Both the position numbers and the translations under genes were made by a program. A stretch of DNA of 41,310 bases from Bacteroidota bacterium. GTDB lineage: Bacteria; Bacteroidota; Bacteroidia; Bacteroidales; DYOH01. Under the pieces are notes generated by a model. It was not told the origin of the DNA. It made no database searches and saw only the letters and a program-made list of their open reading frames with translations. Where the stretch lies: the NCBI GenBank assembly GCA_020048155.1, contig JAIFMY010000020.1, positions 1 to 41,310 on the forward strand, in the 5' to 3' direction. Below, one piece after another: positions 15,332-24,563 of this stretch (position 1 is its first letter; every line of letters starts with the position of its first letter).

Positions 15332-17149
15332 TTATGGTTTAACTGAGTCTAATATCCAACGAGGGATAGTAACGTATTGGTTCAATAGGGCTTGCGCATA
15401 TGTTTTTCCCTGAGCATCTATCATCAGCGATTTGGTACCGCCACCATCGAGCGAGTGCTCTAGCAGGAAGTTGAGTGCGAGCAGGTTGTCCAGCTCAAAG
15501 CGAATTACTTGTCCACGGCCAACTTCGGCAAACATAGATTTGAGAACATCGGCAGTGAGGTATTTTTTTATAAAAGTATACACCTCTGGGCTGCGGGCTA
15601 TCACACCTATGTTGGCAGTATCGCCTTTGTCGCCGCTGCGAGCCAGGCAAAGTTCCGAGAAATGTATAGTAGTAACATCCTCATTTCCATACTCACTGGC
15701 ATGAGTGGGAGGCAAAATTCCACTTATTTGTTTGGGAGATTGTTCCAGATTTACAGGTTGTTCGTATCCGGTTATGGAGGTTACGTCAACGGTGCTTTCA
15801 ATAGAGCCATCGAGCGCAAGTACAGATACTCGTGTATTAACCAAAGGTTTAGGTACCAGTGTAGGCCAATAGGTCATCACCGAATGTGGTTTTGGTCGTC
15901 CACCTGTTACAGCTACCCCCGGAGGTCCACTCAGGATAAGGGGCGCAATGCTTTTAGAGAATTCGTTTATCTTGTTTTTATCATAATCAAAAACACTGAA
16001 TTGAAGCAGAATCTCATTGGGCTGCCCGGTAGCTGCCAGATTTCGGTGGCATGCATTGTAACCTACAAATTCAGTATTTTTCTTTACAAAGTTTATATTG
16101 AGACGTTTCCAGAACAAATCGCCGAAAGCACGGGCTTTGGCCAAAGCATTACCACCACTCAATATGATGGAACTTGTAGCTTTATAACCATCGTTGTAAG
16201 CCATAGAAACTTTAAGGAATGGGGTAGAAGGACCACCTTTTATCCCAAAAACCCTCACTTTGTCGGCACCTACGTGTTCCAGCTTTATGGTGCGGAAATC
16301 GGCCACCACATCGGGGCTAATGTAATAGGCAGGATCGCCCATCTCATACACCAACTGCTCGCGTATGGTATCTACATTCACCACACCACCAGTATTGGGG
16401 TGTTTCGTTACCACAAAATTGCCGTCTTCGGTAACTTCAACTATGGGGTAACCAAAATTGTCCCAGCGCTGCACTTTGTGCCAGTCGGTGTAATTGCCAC
16501 CTGTAGCTTGGGCACCGCATTCTATGATATGGCCTGCTACCAGGGCAGCTGCCAACTTGTCCCAATCGTTGAGTTTCCAACCAAACTCATGCACCAAGGG
16601 TGCCATGGTGATGGAAGTATCGGTTACACGTCCTGCTATTATGACATTTGCGCCACTTTCGAGGGCTTTAAGCAGTGGTGGCAAACCCAGATAAGCGTTG
16701 GCACTTTGAATGCGCGAGCGGATTTCAGCAAAATCGTCGCCCGTATCCATGTTTTTAAAATTGGCTTGAGCCGGATATATCTCATCAATGCGGTCGTAGA
16801 GGTTATCGCCTTCTATTACAGCGACTTTCAAATTGGTATTTCCTTCAAGTTTTTGCAAAAGCATGCGGGCACATCCCACCGGATTTATTCCCCCTGCATT
16901 TACTATGAGCCTTACCTTGCTGGTAGCCAATATATCAGCCACATCCACCATCTGGTCTATGAAATCGGAAACATAACCAAGTTCAGGTTGCGCCAGTTGT
17001 TGCTTGCGCAAAATGCTCATGGTGATTTCGGCCAGGTAATCAGCCGTTATATAATCGAGAGGCCCCCCGGTAAGTTGTCTTTTCAAGGCATTCAGGTCGT
17101 CGCCCCAAAATCCGCCGGCATTGCCAATTCTAACAGTTTTTTTAGTCAT
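15332..17149 (-). CDS. AtuA-family protein (DUF1446 plus C-terminal AtuA-like domain)
   Basis: A 605-residue protein of the acyclic terpene utilisation AtuA family. The DUF1446 region opens with the characteristic VRIGNAGGFWGDD and contains GGINPVGCA and NVIIAGRVTDTS. The C-terminal 110 residues form the separate AtuA-like domain (LCLARSGDKGDTANIG). AtuA is required for growth on citronellol in Pseudomonas, but its reaction is not established as far as I know. Here it sits between the biotin carboxylase and acyl-CoA dehydrogenase genes, where a liu operon would often hold a lyase. It may act on the hydrated CoA product or prepare the substrate; both are inference. Confidence 0.88.
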   Translation of the reverse strand: MTKKTVRIGNAGGFWGDDLNALKRQLTGGPLDYITADYLAEITMSILRKQQLAQPELGYVSDFIDQMVDVADILATSKVRLIVNAGGINPVGCARMLLQKLEGNTNLKVAVIEGDNLYDRIDEIYPAQANFKNMDTGDDFAEIRSRIQSANAYLGLPPLLKALESGANVIIAGRVTDTSITMAPLVHEFGWKLNDWDKLAAALVAGHIIECGAQATGGNYTDWHKVQRWDNFGYPIVEVTEDGNFVVTKHPNTGGVVNVDTIREQLVYEMGDPAYYISPDVVADFRTIKLEHVGADKVRVFGIKGGPSTPFLKVSMAYNDGYKATSSIILSGGNALAKARAFGDLFWKRLNINFVKKNTEFVGYNACHRNLAATGQPNEILLQFSVFDYDKNKINEFSKSIAPLILSGPPGVAVTGGRPKPHSVMTYWPTLVPKPLVNTRVSVLALDGSIESTVDVTSITGYEQPVNLEQSPKQISGILPPTHASEYGNEDVTTIHFSELCLARSGDKGDTANIGVIARSPEVYTFIKKYLTADVLKSMFAEVGRGQVIRFELDNLLALNFLLEHSLDGGGTKSLMIDAQGKTYAQALLNQYVTIPRWILDSVKP

Positions 17150-17201
17150 AGTAAATCAGGTTAAAAAAGTTTGTTGAGCCCAGTGTTTTTACACTCTTGA
17201 C

Positions 17202-19205
17202 CTATGATTCAATTATTTTTTCAAAATCAAATAAATTCTTGGTAACATCTACACGCTCGTCTATACTTACATTGATGCTTTTCACCAGAATATCAGCAGG
17301 TGCCAGTATTACGTTTTCCATTTTCATGGCTTCTACCACTATCAGTGGTGCGCCTTTTTTTACACTATCGCCTGCGTTTACATTTATTTTCACCACTTTA
17401 CCTGGCATAGGTGAACTTATACGCGAAATATTTTCATTTCCTTCACCGGTAAGGTCATTCACTGTCCAGTCGTCGTAAAGGCGATCGGTCCGGTGGAGAT
17501 TTACAATCGAGTCTTTATAGCTCACATATATATTTCCTTTAGAGTCTTCAGACACTATGGTTGAATAGTACTTTTCATCAATTGTAAATTCTACCTTTGC
17601 ACCATTCAATACATTCAAATGTATGGTATATAAGTGCTTTTCAATTTCCAATTCAATAAATGCGGGTAGATTTTTTTGAATAAAAACTTCGTATTCATTC
17701 CCGAACAATTTGAATTTCATGAGCATAATCTGTCGCCAAAAACCAATTTGGTTCCATATCAATAAATTATTATCAGAATTTTTCTTGTTTAAGGTGAATA
17801 GCATATATGCAATGAGAGGCACGAAAGCAGGAACCAGCTCATCGGCAGTTTTAATTTGTTTCACCAAATCTGCAGTATGCGTATCGCAAAACTTGGTGCT
17901 TATTTGGTTCGATTTATAGTACTGATTATCAATGAGTACCTTCAGGTACGGGATGTTGGTTTTTATGCCGTGAATATGGTATTGCCTAAGAGCCGCCCCC
18001 ATTCGGTGAATAGCCTGTTCGCGGTCTGCACCACTCACTATAAGCTTGGCTATCATGGGATCGAAAAAGCTCTTAATCTCTGTAGCTTTGTTCAATGCGC
18101 TATCCAGACGAATAAAATCATCGCTTGGTTCAGAATAATGCGTCATTTTGCCGGGGGATGGCATAAAATTGGCTGCAGGATCTTCGGCGTAAATTCGGCA
18201 TTCAATGGCGTGGCCTTTTTGTTGTAATTCTTCCTGCGAGAGTGTAAGTCTGTTGCCGGCGGCTATGAGTATTTGTTCACGCACTATATCTACCCCTGTA
18301 GTAAGTTCTGTTACTGGATGTTCTACCTGTATTCGGGTATTCATTTCCAAAAAATAGAAATTCAGATTTTCGTCTACCAAAAATTCGATGGTTCCGGCGT
18401 TTGCATAGTGTATCTCATGTGCTATCTGAATGGCAGCATTGCCCATTTGCTTGCGTAAGGCAGGTGTTAGGGTTGGTGATGGAGCTTCTTCTATGATTTT
18501 CTGGTAACGACGTTGTATGGTACATTCCCGCTCAAACAGGTATACACTATTCCCGAAATTATCGGCAAGTAGTTGTATTTCAATATGACGTGGGGTTTCA
18601 ATGAATTTTTCGACATAAACATCTTCGCTACCAAAATAGGCTTTGGCCTCACGTGCAGCAGCTTGCAGCGCCTCAGGCAATTCGCTTGCCTCGCGGACTA
18701 TGCGCATGCCCTTACCTCCACCACCCGCAGCAGCTTTTACCAGCACCGGATATTTAAGTTTTTCAGCATTTTCCAGTATTTCAGCGATGGAGCCAGATAA
18801 CCCTTCAACCAAAGGAATGCCTAGACTTTTGGCTAAAGTACGTGCTTCTATTTTGTTACCCATTTGCTGAATAGCAGCAGGCGATGGACCAATAAAAACC
18901 ATTCCGGCATCGATGACAGCTTGAGCAAATTCCCTTCGCTCAGAAAGGAAACCATATCCGGGGTGAATGGCTTGTACATCCGCTTTCCGGGCTATATGCA
19001 CTATTTTGCTTATATTCAGATAAGTATCCGTCAATTCGCCATTTCCAAGTGAAAAAGATTCGTCGGCCATGCTCACGTGTAGCGAGTCGGCATCGGCCTC
19101 GGAGTATATGGCTACGGTTTTGATGGCCATTTTGCGGGCTGTGCGAATGATGCGCAGGGCTATTTCACCACGATTGGCAATGAGTATTTTTTTGAATTGC
19201 TTCAT
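17202..19205 (-). CDS. Acyl-CoA carboxylase alpha subunit (biotin carboxylase + BCCP), methylcrotonyl/geranyl-CoA type
   Basis: ATP-dependent subunit that carboxylates its own biotin. The biotin carboxylase domain fills about residues 1-450 (FKKILIANRGEIALRI at the N-terminus, GGGGKGMR ATP-grasp loop, FLEMNTRIQVEHPVTE). A less conserved linker domain follows, and a biotinyl domain ends the protein with VEAMKMEN, placing the biotin Lys at about 628. Total 667 residues fits methylcrotonyl- and geranyl-CoA carboxylase alpha subunits. The beta subunit is two genes upstream in the operon. Which of the two substrates is used cannot be settled from this subunit. Confidence 0.92.
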   Translation of the reverse strand: MKQFKKILIANRGEIALRIIRTARKMAIKTVAIYSEADADSLHVSMADESFSLGNGELTDTYLNISKIVHIARKADVQAIHPGYGFLSERREFAQAVIDAGMVFIGPSPAAIQQMGNKIEARTLAKSLGIPLVEGLSGSIAEILENAEKLKYPVLVKAAAGGGGKGMRIVREASELPEALQAAAREAKAYFGSEDVYVEKFIETPRHIEIQLLADNFGNSVYLFERECTIQRRYQKIIEEAPSPTLTPALRKQMGNAAIQIAHEIHYANAGTIEFLVDENLNFYFLEMNTRIQVEHPVTELTTGVDIVREQILIAAGNRLTLSQEELQQKGHAIECRIYAEDPAANFMPSPGKMTHYSEPSDDFIRLDSALNKATEIKSFFDPMIAKLIVSGADREQAIHRMGAALRQYHIHGIKTNIPYLKVLIDNQYYKSNQISTKFCDTHTADLVKQIKTADELVPAFVPLIAYMLFTLNKKNSDNNLLIWNQIGFWRQIMLMKFKLFGNEYEVFIQKNLPAFIELEIEKHLYTIHLNVLNGAKVEFTIDEKYYSTIVSEDSKGNIYVSYKDSIVNLHRTDRLYDDWTVNDLTGEGNENISRISSPMPGKVVKINVNAGDSVKKGAPLIVVEAMKMENVILAPADILVKSINVSIDERVDVTKNLFDFEKIIES

Positions 19206-19217
19206 AAAATGGTGGGC

Positions 19218-20006
19218 TTAATGTGTCCAGTTTGGTTTTCTTTTTTCAAGGAAAGCAGCCATTCCTTCCTGGCCTTCTTCCGAAGCCCTGATATCGGCTA
19301 TCATCTTGGCGGTATAGTCAATGGCCTCATTGAGAGAAAGTTTGTTTGAAATATCATAAATCAGATTTTTGCAATGGCTCATGGCTTTTGGGCCACTGGT
19401 CATAAGCAAAGCTATGGTTTCTGCCAGTGCAGCTTCCAGTTCCGCAGCAGGCAAAGATTTGTTTACCAGGCGCATATGGTGTGCATAGTTTCCGTCGAAT
19501 CGTTTTCCGGTGAGCATCAGCTCGCGCGAGCCATATTCGCCTACCCGTTTGGTCACATAAGGCGATATGCAAGCCGGAACAATGCCTATCTTCACTTCAC
19601 TGAGCGAGAAAACGGTAGTTTCATCGGCAAAAGCAAAATCGCAGGCAGCCAGCAATCCGTTGGCGCCCCCTATGGCCACCCCGTGGACTACAGCTATGGT
19701 AGGTTTGGGGCATGTATATATGGTATAAAAGCAAAGAGAAAGTGCCAGGCTCTCGCTGTAGTTCTGCTCGTAGCCATATTTGGCCACATCGCGCATCCAA
19801 TTGAGGTCGGCACCGGCACAGAAAGATTTGCCACGACCACGCAGCAAAATCACCCTTACTTCATCATCTTCAGCAAGTTGCTTGAAGGCTTTGGTTACTT
19901 CCGAAATCATTACCTCATTGAAGGCATTGTGTATGGCAGGGCGATTGAGCCAGATGGTGCCCGAATGTTGTGAAATTTCTATTTCAAGTGTAGTATATGT
20001 ATTCAT
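19218..20006 (-). CDS. Enoyl-CoA hydratase, 3-methylglutaconyl-CoA / isohexenylglutaconyl-CoA hydratase type
   Basis: Crotonase-fold enzyme that adds water to the carboxylated enoyl-CoA made by the carboxylase. Start at 20006 (MNTYTTLEIE) is preferred over an upstream ATG at 20039 that would overlap the preceding gene. Visible features: CAGADLNWM oxyanion strand, GVAIGGANGLLAACD, and SEVKIGIVPACISPYV, which is typical of the LiuC/AtuE group. The C-terminus GMAAFLEKRKPNW is also characteristic. It follows the carboxyltransferase by 13 bp and precedes the biotin carboxylase by 12 bp. Confidence 0.9.
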   Translation of the reverse strand: MNTYTTLEIEISQHSGTIWLNRPAIHNAFNEVMISEVTKAFKQLAEDDEVRVILLRGRGKSFCAGADLNWMRDVAKYGYEQNYSESLALSLCFYTIYTCPKPTIAVVHGVAIGGANGLLAACDFAFADETTVFSLSEVKIGIVPACISPYVTKRVGEYGSRELMLTGKRFDGNYAHHMRLVNKSLPAAELEAALAETIALLMTSGPKAMSHCKNLIYDISNKLSLNEAIDYTAKMIADIRASEEGQEGMAAFLEKRKPNWTH

Positions 20007-20019
20007 GATATTCAATAGG

Positions 20020-21627
20020 TTACATTCTGAAAACACCATTTTTCTGATCGGGGAAAGGACAATTGAGCGAGGCAGCTATGCCCAGCGCCAATATGCGTCG
20101 GGTATCTACCGGGTCTATGATGCCATCGTCCCAGAGGCGCGATGTGCTATAGTAGGCAGAGCCTTCCGTTTCGTACTTTTTCAGAATTTCGTTTCTCAAT
20201 TCCGATTCGTCTTTTTCGCTCAGGTTTTTGCCCGAAGCTTGTAATTGTTCTTTTTTTACAGTCACTAGCACATCTGCGGCTTGCTCACCACCCATTACCG
20301 ATATTTTAGAAGCCGGCCACATGAACAGGAACCGCGGATCGTAAGCACGTCCGGCCATGGCGTAGTTTCCTGCACCAAACGAGCCACCGAAAACTACGGT
20401 AAATTTGGGTACATTGGCATTGGCTACTGCATGCACCAGTTTGGCACCGTCGCGGGCTATTCCGCCATGTTCATATTGTTTGCCCACTATAAATCCTGTG
20501 ATATTTTGCAGGAAAACGATGGGGATTTTTCTACTTGTGCAAAGTTCAATGAAGTGGGCACCTTTGAGTGCCGATTCAGAAAAAAGCACCCCGTTGTTGG
20601 CCAGAATACCTACAGGAAAGCCCATGATGCGGGCAAAACCTGTAACTATAGTTGGGCCATACGAAGCTTTGAACTCATGAAAACGACTGCCATCTACCAT
20701 GCGGGCTATGATTTCATGCGCATCTATAGGTTTTTTTAGATCTACAGGGGCAAGTCCGTACAACTCTTCGGGATCGTAATATGGTTCTTCTATTTGTGAT
20801 AATTCCAATGCTTGCCTATTGGGCACGGGCATAGACTCAAAAATATTGCGACAAATCTGTATGGCGTGAGCATCGTTTTCGGCCAGATGGTCAGCTACAC
20901 CGCTTATAGCAGTATGCACCACGGCACCACCCAATTCTTCGGCAGATACTTCCTCGCCGGTAGCCGCTTTCACCAAAGGTGGACCACCAATAAAAATGGT
21001 TCCCTGGTTGCGCACAATGATGGTTTCGTCGCACATGGCAGGCACGTATGCGCCACCTGCTGTGCAAGAGCCCATCACAATGGCTATCTGCGGAATACCT
21101 TCGGCACTCAGGCGAGCCTGATTGTAGAAAAAGCGACCAAAGTCGAATCTGTCCGGAAATACATTGGCTTGCTCAGGCAGAAAAGCACCACCGCTGTCTA
21201 CCAGGTAGATGCAGGGGAGATGATTTTCTAGGGCTATTTGTTGGGCACGTACATGCTTCTTGATGGTTTCTTGCGTATAAGTACCGCCTTTCACGGTAGC
21301 ATCGTTGGCCACTATCATCACCTCTCGTCCGTGTATGATACCAATGCCGGTGACTATGCCCGCACTTGGAAACGAGTCGCCATATTTCCCAAAAGCAGCC
21401 AGAGCAGATAATTCCAAAAATGGGGTATTGGGGTCAATAAGCAAATCGATGCGATCATGGGCAAGCAATTTGCCACGCTGTATGTGTTTGGCTACAGTTT
21501 GAGCTGAACCACCTTGCCTTACCTTTCGAAGCTTGGTTTTCAAATCGACCACAAGTTTTTTGTATGCCTCTTTGTTTGCTAAAAAATCAGTGGATTGGGT
21601 GTCAATCTTACTTTCTATGCGGTACAC
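20020..21627 (-). CDS. Acyl-CoA carboxylase beta subunit, methylcrotonyl/geranyl-CoA carboxyltransferase type
   Basis: Carboxyltransferase of 535 residues that transfers CO2 from biotin to the gamma carbon of a branched enoyl-CoA. Visible blocks: [13 protein letters not shown] at about 141-153, [13 protein letters not shown] at about 186-198, [20 protein letters not shown], and [11 protein letters not shown] with [19 protein letters not shown] in the second half. These are typical of MccB/LiuB and AtuC rather than propionyl-CoA carboxylase, and the protein differs clearly from the mmdA product in this window. The N-terminus ([15 protein letters not shown]) matches the usual family start. First enzyme gene of the operon, 27 bp after the DUF4349-like gene. 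Confidence 0.92.
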   Translation of the reverse strand: MYRIESKIDTQSTDFLANKEAYKKLVVDLKTKLRKVRQGGSAQTVAKHIQRGKLLAHDRIDLLIDPNTPFLELSALAAFGKYGDSFPSAGIVTGIGIIHGREVMIVANDATVKGGTYTQETIKKHVRAQQIALENHLPCIYLVDSGGAFLPEQANVFPDRFDFGRFFYNQARLSAEGIPQIAIVMGSCTAGGAYVPAMCDETIIVRNQGTIFIGGPPLVKAATGEEVSAEELGGAVVHTAISGVADHLAENDAHAIQICRNIFESMPVPNRQALELSQIEEPYYDPEELYGLAPVDLKKPIDAHEIIARMVDGSRFHEFKASYGPTIVTGFARIMGFPVGILANNGVLFSESALKGAHFIELCTSRKIPIVFLQNITGFIVGKQYEHGGIARDGAKLVHAVANANVPKFTVVFGGSFGAGNYAMAGRAYDPRFLFMWPASKISVMGGEQAADVLVTVKKEQLQASGKNLSEKDESELRNEILKKYETEGSAYYSTSRLWDDGIIDPVDTRRILALGIAASLNCPFPDQKNGVFRM

Positions 21628-21654
21628 GTTGTTAGGTATTTAATTTTGAAGGTT

Positions 21655-22671
21655 CTAAAATACAAAATTGAATGAAATATTGTAATGTATGCCACGTAAA
21701 TTTCTGTTGTAGCGGGTTGGTACAAAATAACCAACTTTATTATCGATCAGTATGTATTTATTTTTAAACAGTTCCAATCCAAAATGGGGCTCGAGGTAAA
21801 AAAAACTCGCTTTTCGATAGTCTGATGTAGCGAAAATGCCACCAACTGTATATCCGGTGTATAGGTTCAGGAATTTATTTTTGCCACGGCCAAAATAACG
21901 AGAATAAAAATCTTGCCCGAACCCAAGGTTGAACATCTCGTTGAAAGTACTACTGTCTGTAGCTTCGGTCGAAAATTTCTTGAATGCACCTATTGTAGCA
22001 AAACTTTTACCTCGAGTAAATAAGTATTTAATATGATAACCCATATATTGCTCAGCAGAAGTACCATTCAGGGGGTTTTCAGTAATCATGAGGTCAGCTG
22101 AAACGCCTGGCATATTTACCCAACTAATTTCGCTGGAAGTGAGATCAACCGTCTCGTCGAAAATCTCGATTTCTACATGGTACAAGTTGCTAACCCCGTA
22201 TGATGCTATGCGCAGGTTTTCCTCATAAATCTGATTTTCGAGTGAGCGAATTTCATCCCAAAAAGAATAATACTTATCGTCTTTTTCGCTCATAATCTTG
22301 AGCTCATTTTTATACTCATTCATTCTCTTTTCGAGGTATTCCAAACGAAGTTTACGCTCTTTCAATTCGTCGCCCAAGTTGCTGGTGCTTATGTCTTTGG
22401 CACTTACAAAACCCAAGATACTGATATCTGACTGCAATTTCTGAAACCCTTGTTCGGTAGTATTAAATTTTACATTTACATAGGTAGCATTTTCGTTTTG
22501 GGAGATTATTTGGGTAGAGTTTTCCTGCAACAAAATATTGAGCTTAGCCTTAGCATCCAAAAAGAAACTGGTATAAACGGTAGCTTTCAGGTTCTTCGTA
22601 AATTCCGGGCTTTGAGCCTGAACCGTTATACCCAATAAGATGAATACAACAAAATAACTTAATCGTTTCAT
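21655..22671 (-). CDS. Exported DUF4349-like protein with C-terminal outer-membrane-barrel-like region
   Basis: A 338-residue protein with a signal peptide (hydrophobic core, cleavage near VQAQ at 17-20). Residues 75-170 show a strand, a long charged coiled coil (about 100-155) and another strand, resembling DUF4349 proteins. Residues 205-338 alternate polar and hydrophobic residues, are rich in Tyr, Phe and Gly, and end in Phe (NISFNFVF), as outer-membrane barrels do. It may be an outer-membrane protein with a periplasmic coiled coil. It ends 27 bp before the carboxylase operon on the same strand, so cotranscription is possible, but a functional link is not shown. Family assignment tentative. 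Confidence 0.65.
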   Translation of the reverse strand: MKRLSYFVVFILLGITVQAQSPEFTKNLKATVYTSFFLDAKAKLNILLQENSTQIISQNENATYVNVKFNTTEQGFQKLQSDISILGFVSAKDISTSNLGDELKERKLRLEYLEKRMNEYKNELKIMSEKDDKYYSFWDEIRSLENQIYEENLRIASYGVSNLYHVEIEIFDETVDLTSSEISWVNMPGVSADLMITENPLNGTSAEQYMGYHIKYLFTRGKSFATIGAFKKFSTEATDSSTFNEMFNLGFGQDFYSRYFGRGKNKFLNLYTGYTVGGIFATSDYRKASFFYLEPHFGLELFKNKYILIDNKVGYFVPTRYNRNLRGIHYNISFNFVF

Positions 22672-22787
22672 TGTGTGTAGTTTATAAGTTGTAAAATTAA
22701 AATTAAGGCCAATATAATGTAAACATATATTTTCTTACTTAAAACTATTTCAGCCATTTATTTGAGCTTATACTATTTTAAGTAATA

Positions 22788-24212
22788 TTATAGTTTTGCA
22801 GCAGTTTGAAGTTCTTTATCCGGAGATTCCTGTTCTTTTGGTTCATCGGCATGCGGGTATTTTGACAAAGCGTGCGACATCATATACCAAGTGATGCCCA
22901 CCGAAAGAAAGTCGGCGAGGGGGAACGCAATCCAAATACCATCGAGACCAATAAAATTGGGCAGAATAAGCAAAAGCGGAATGAGAATAATAACCTGACG
23001 CAATAGGGATAAAAACAGCGATGGCCATATTTTTCCCATAGCCTGAAAGAAACTGGCGCCAATGACTTGAATACCCAAAATAGGGAAACTAAATGCAATG
23101 ATGCGCATGGCGTATGTAGCCTGATTGAGTAAATCGCCATCGGAACTAAATGCAAGGGCAATTTGTGGGGCAAAAGCAAAAATGAGAACAAAGCTGCCTA
23201 GAGCCATGTATGTGGAAAAAAGCATAGAAGCTTTGATGGATTCGCGCATTCGCCCGAAATTGCGTGCCCCCAGGCTAAACCCTGCAACCGGTGTAAAGCC
23301 TTGGCTAAGACCTAGTAGCGGCATAAATGCCACCATCATAACCCGGTTTACAACACCATAAGCAGAAATGGCAATCTCACCGCCATGTGTCATCAGGAAG
23401 TGGTTGACTATAGCCACAGTAACTGCACCACTGGCCATGCGCATAAATGAAGATGCACCTATGCCAATGGCTTCTTTTATGATTTTCCAATCTGGTATCA
23501 TATCTGATAAATGTACAGTGAGGCTAGATTTTCCGCGTAGGAAATAAACCAGAACATAAATAAGAGTAAACCAAATACTTATAACCGTAGCCCAAGCTGA
23601 GCCTTTTATACCCCAGCCAAATCCGAAAATAAAGATCGGATTTAGTATTACGTTCACAATAGCACTCACAATCATCGACATCATTGCTACTTTGGCATTC
23701 CCCTCGGCCCGGATAATGCTGTTGAGAACCATTGCCATACTTAGCACCGGAGCACTCCAAAGCAACACAGAAAAATAATCGCGTGCATATTCGAATATTT
23801 TCCCAGTAGCACCAAAAGCAAACAACAACTCGTCCATAAACAAGTATGACAGAGGAGTAAGCACAATCCCCAGCACTATAACAAGCATAATGAGGTTTCC
23901 CAAGGTACGGTTTGCAGTTTTCATATTAGATGCACCCAAGCTTCGTGATATGATACTGGCACCACCCATGCCTAAAGTTTGAGCTATGCTGTTGATGATC
24001 ATATGTATAGGCATAACTACAGCCAAGCCACCTATGGCAAGCGGGCCTACGCCTTGTCCTACAAATATGGTATCTACAATGTTATAAAGCGCCATTACCA
24101 TCATGCCCACTATGGCAGGGACCGAAAGTTTCCAAATGAGTGGTTTAATGGGCATTTGTCCCAGTTGCTGGGCAGAAGTCTTCAGATTTGAATTCGATTG
24201 ATTTATTTTCAT
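22788..24212 (-). CDS. MATE family cation/drug exporter
   Basis: Multidrug and toxin extrusion transporter driven by sodium or protons. The start at 24212 (MKINQSNSNLK) is chosen because the 38 codons before it are not MATE-like; this gives 474 residues and room for 12 helices in two halves. Visible landmarks: LIWKLSVPAIVGMMVMALYN in helix 1, DTIFVGQGVGPLAIGGL in helix 2, and GFTPVAGFSLGARNFGRM at the start of the second half. The hydrophilic C-terminus is rich in Glu and Lys. No regulator lies beside it and no promoter was recognised in the 186-bp gap upstream, which also holds nothing else of note. Confidence 0.92.
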   Translation of the reverse strand: MKINQSNSNLKTSAQQLGQMPIKPLIWKLSVPAIVGMMVMALYNIVDTIFVGQGVGPLAIGGLAVVMPIHMIINSIAQTLGMGGASIISRSLGASNMKTANRTLGNLIMLVIVLGIVLTPLSYLFMDELLFAFGATGKIFEYARDYFSVLLWSAPVLSMAMVLNSIIRAEGNAKVAMMSMIVSAIVNVILNPIFIFGFGWGIKGSAWATVISIWFTLIYVLVYFLRGKSSLTVHLSDMIPDWKIIKEAIGIGASSFMRMASGAVTVAIVNHFLMTHGGEIAISAYGVVNRVMMVAFMPLLGLSQGFTPVAGFSLGARNFGRMRESIKASMLFSTYMALGSFVLIFAFAPQIALAFSSDGDLLNQATYAMRIIAFSFPILGIQVIGASFFQAMGKIWPSLFLSLLRQVIILIPLLLILPNFIGLDGIWIAFPLADFLSVGITWYMMSHALSKYPHADEPKEQESPDKELQTAAKL

Positions 24213-24398
24213 CCTAAATATTAAAAATCTTGTAAAAATAGTTTTAATGAATGGGCAAATTTGATGCTTAACATTATTTAACGGCAGAAAACAAAGCATT
24301 TGAAGCTCGTAAATATGCACTCTCAATATAAAATAGTGCTGAAATGATTGAGAAGGAACATTAGTTTTAAAAAATTAGCTTGGAGAATGAAGTTATTG

Positions 24399-24563
24399 CT
24401 ATAATGCACTAATTTCCGTTTCAGAAAGTCCTGTTTTCAAAGCTATTTGTTTAGTAAGTTTGTGCATGCTCTTCAGTATTTTGGCTAGCTTTGTAATTTT
24501 TTCTCGAGCCTCAGATTCTCTCTGCAAGGCTTTGTTTTTTAGCCTGAGTGCCTCATTCAAATA
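24399..24563 (-). other. Out-of-frame C-terminal tail of the Rpn-family gene
   Basis: Beginning right after the A8 run, the alternative frame reads YLNEALRLKNKALQRESEA and continues as a charged helix. It ends with KTGLSETEISAL before TAG at 24399-24401. This is the C-terminal coiled coil and helical tail expected for the Rpn family, so it belongs to the gene upstream. Confidence 0.75.

Noticed and set aside
15509-17164. 551-codon open frame on the plus strand opposite the AtuA-family gene
   Set aside because: It lies entirely antisense to a strongly conserved gene, its translation is rich in His, Tyr, Ile and Ser without any family motif, and it has no promoter. It is a shadow frame.
24213-24326. 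38-residue N-terminal extension of the MATE exporter
   Set aside because: The extension is not MATE-like and a good start (MKINQSN) follows directly before the conserved first helix.
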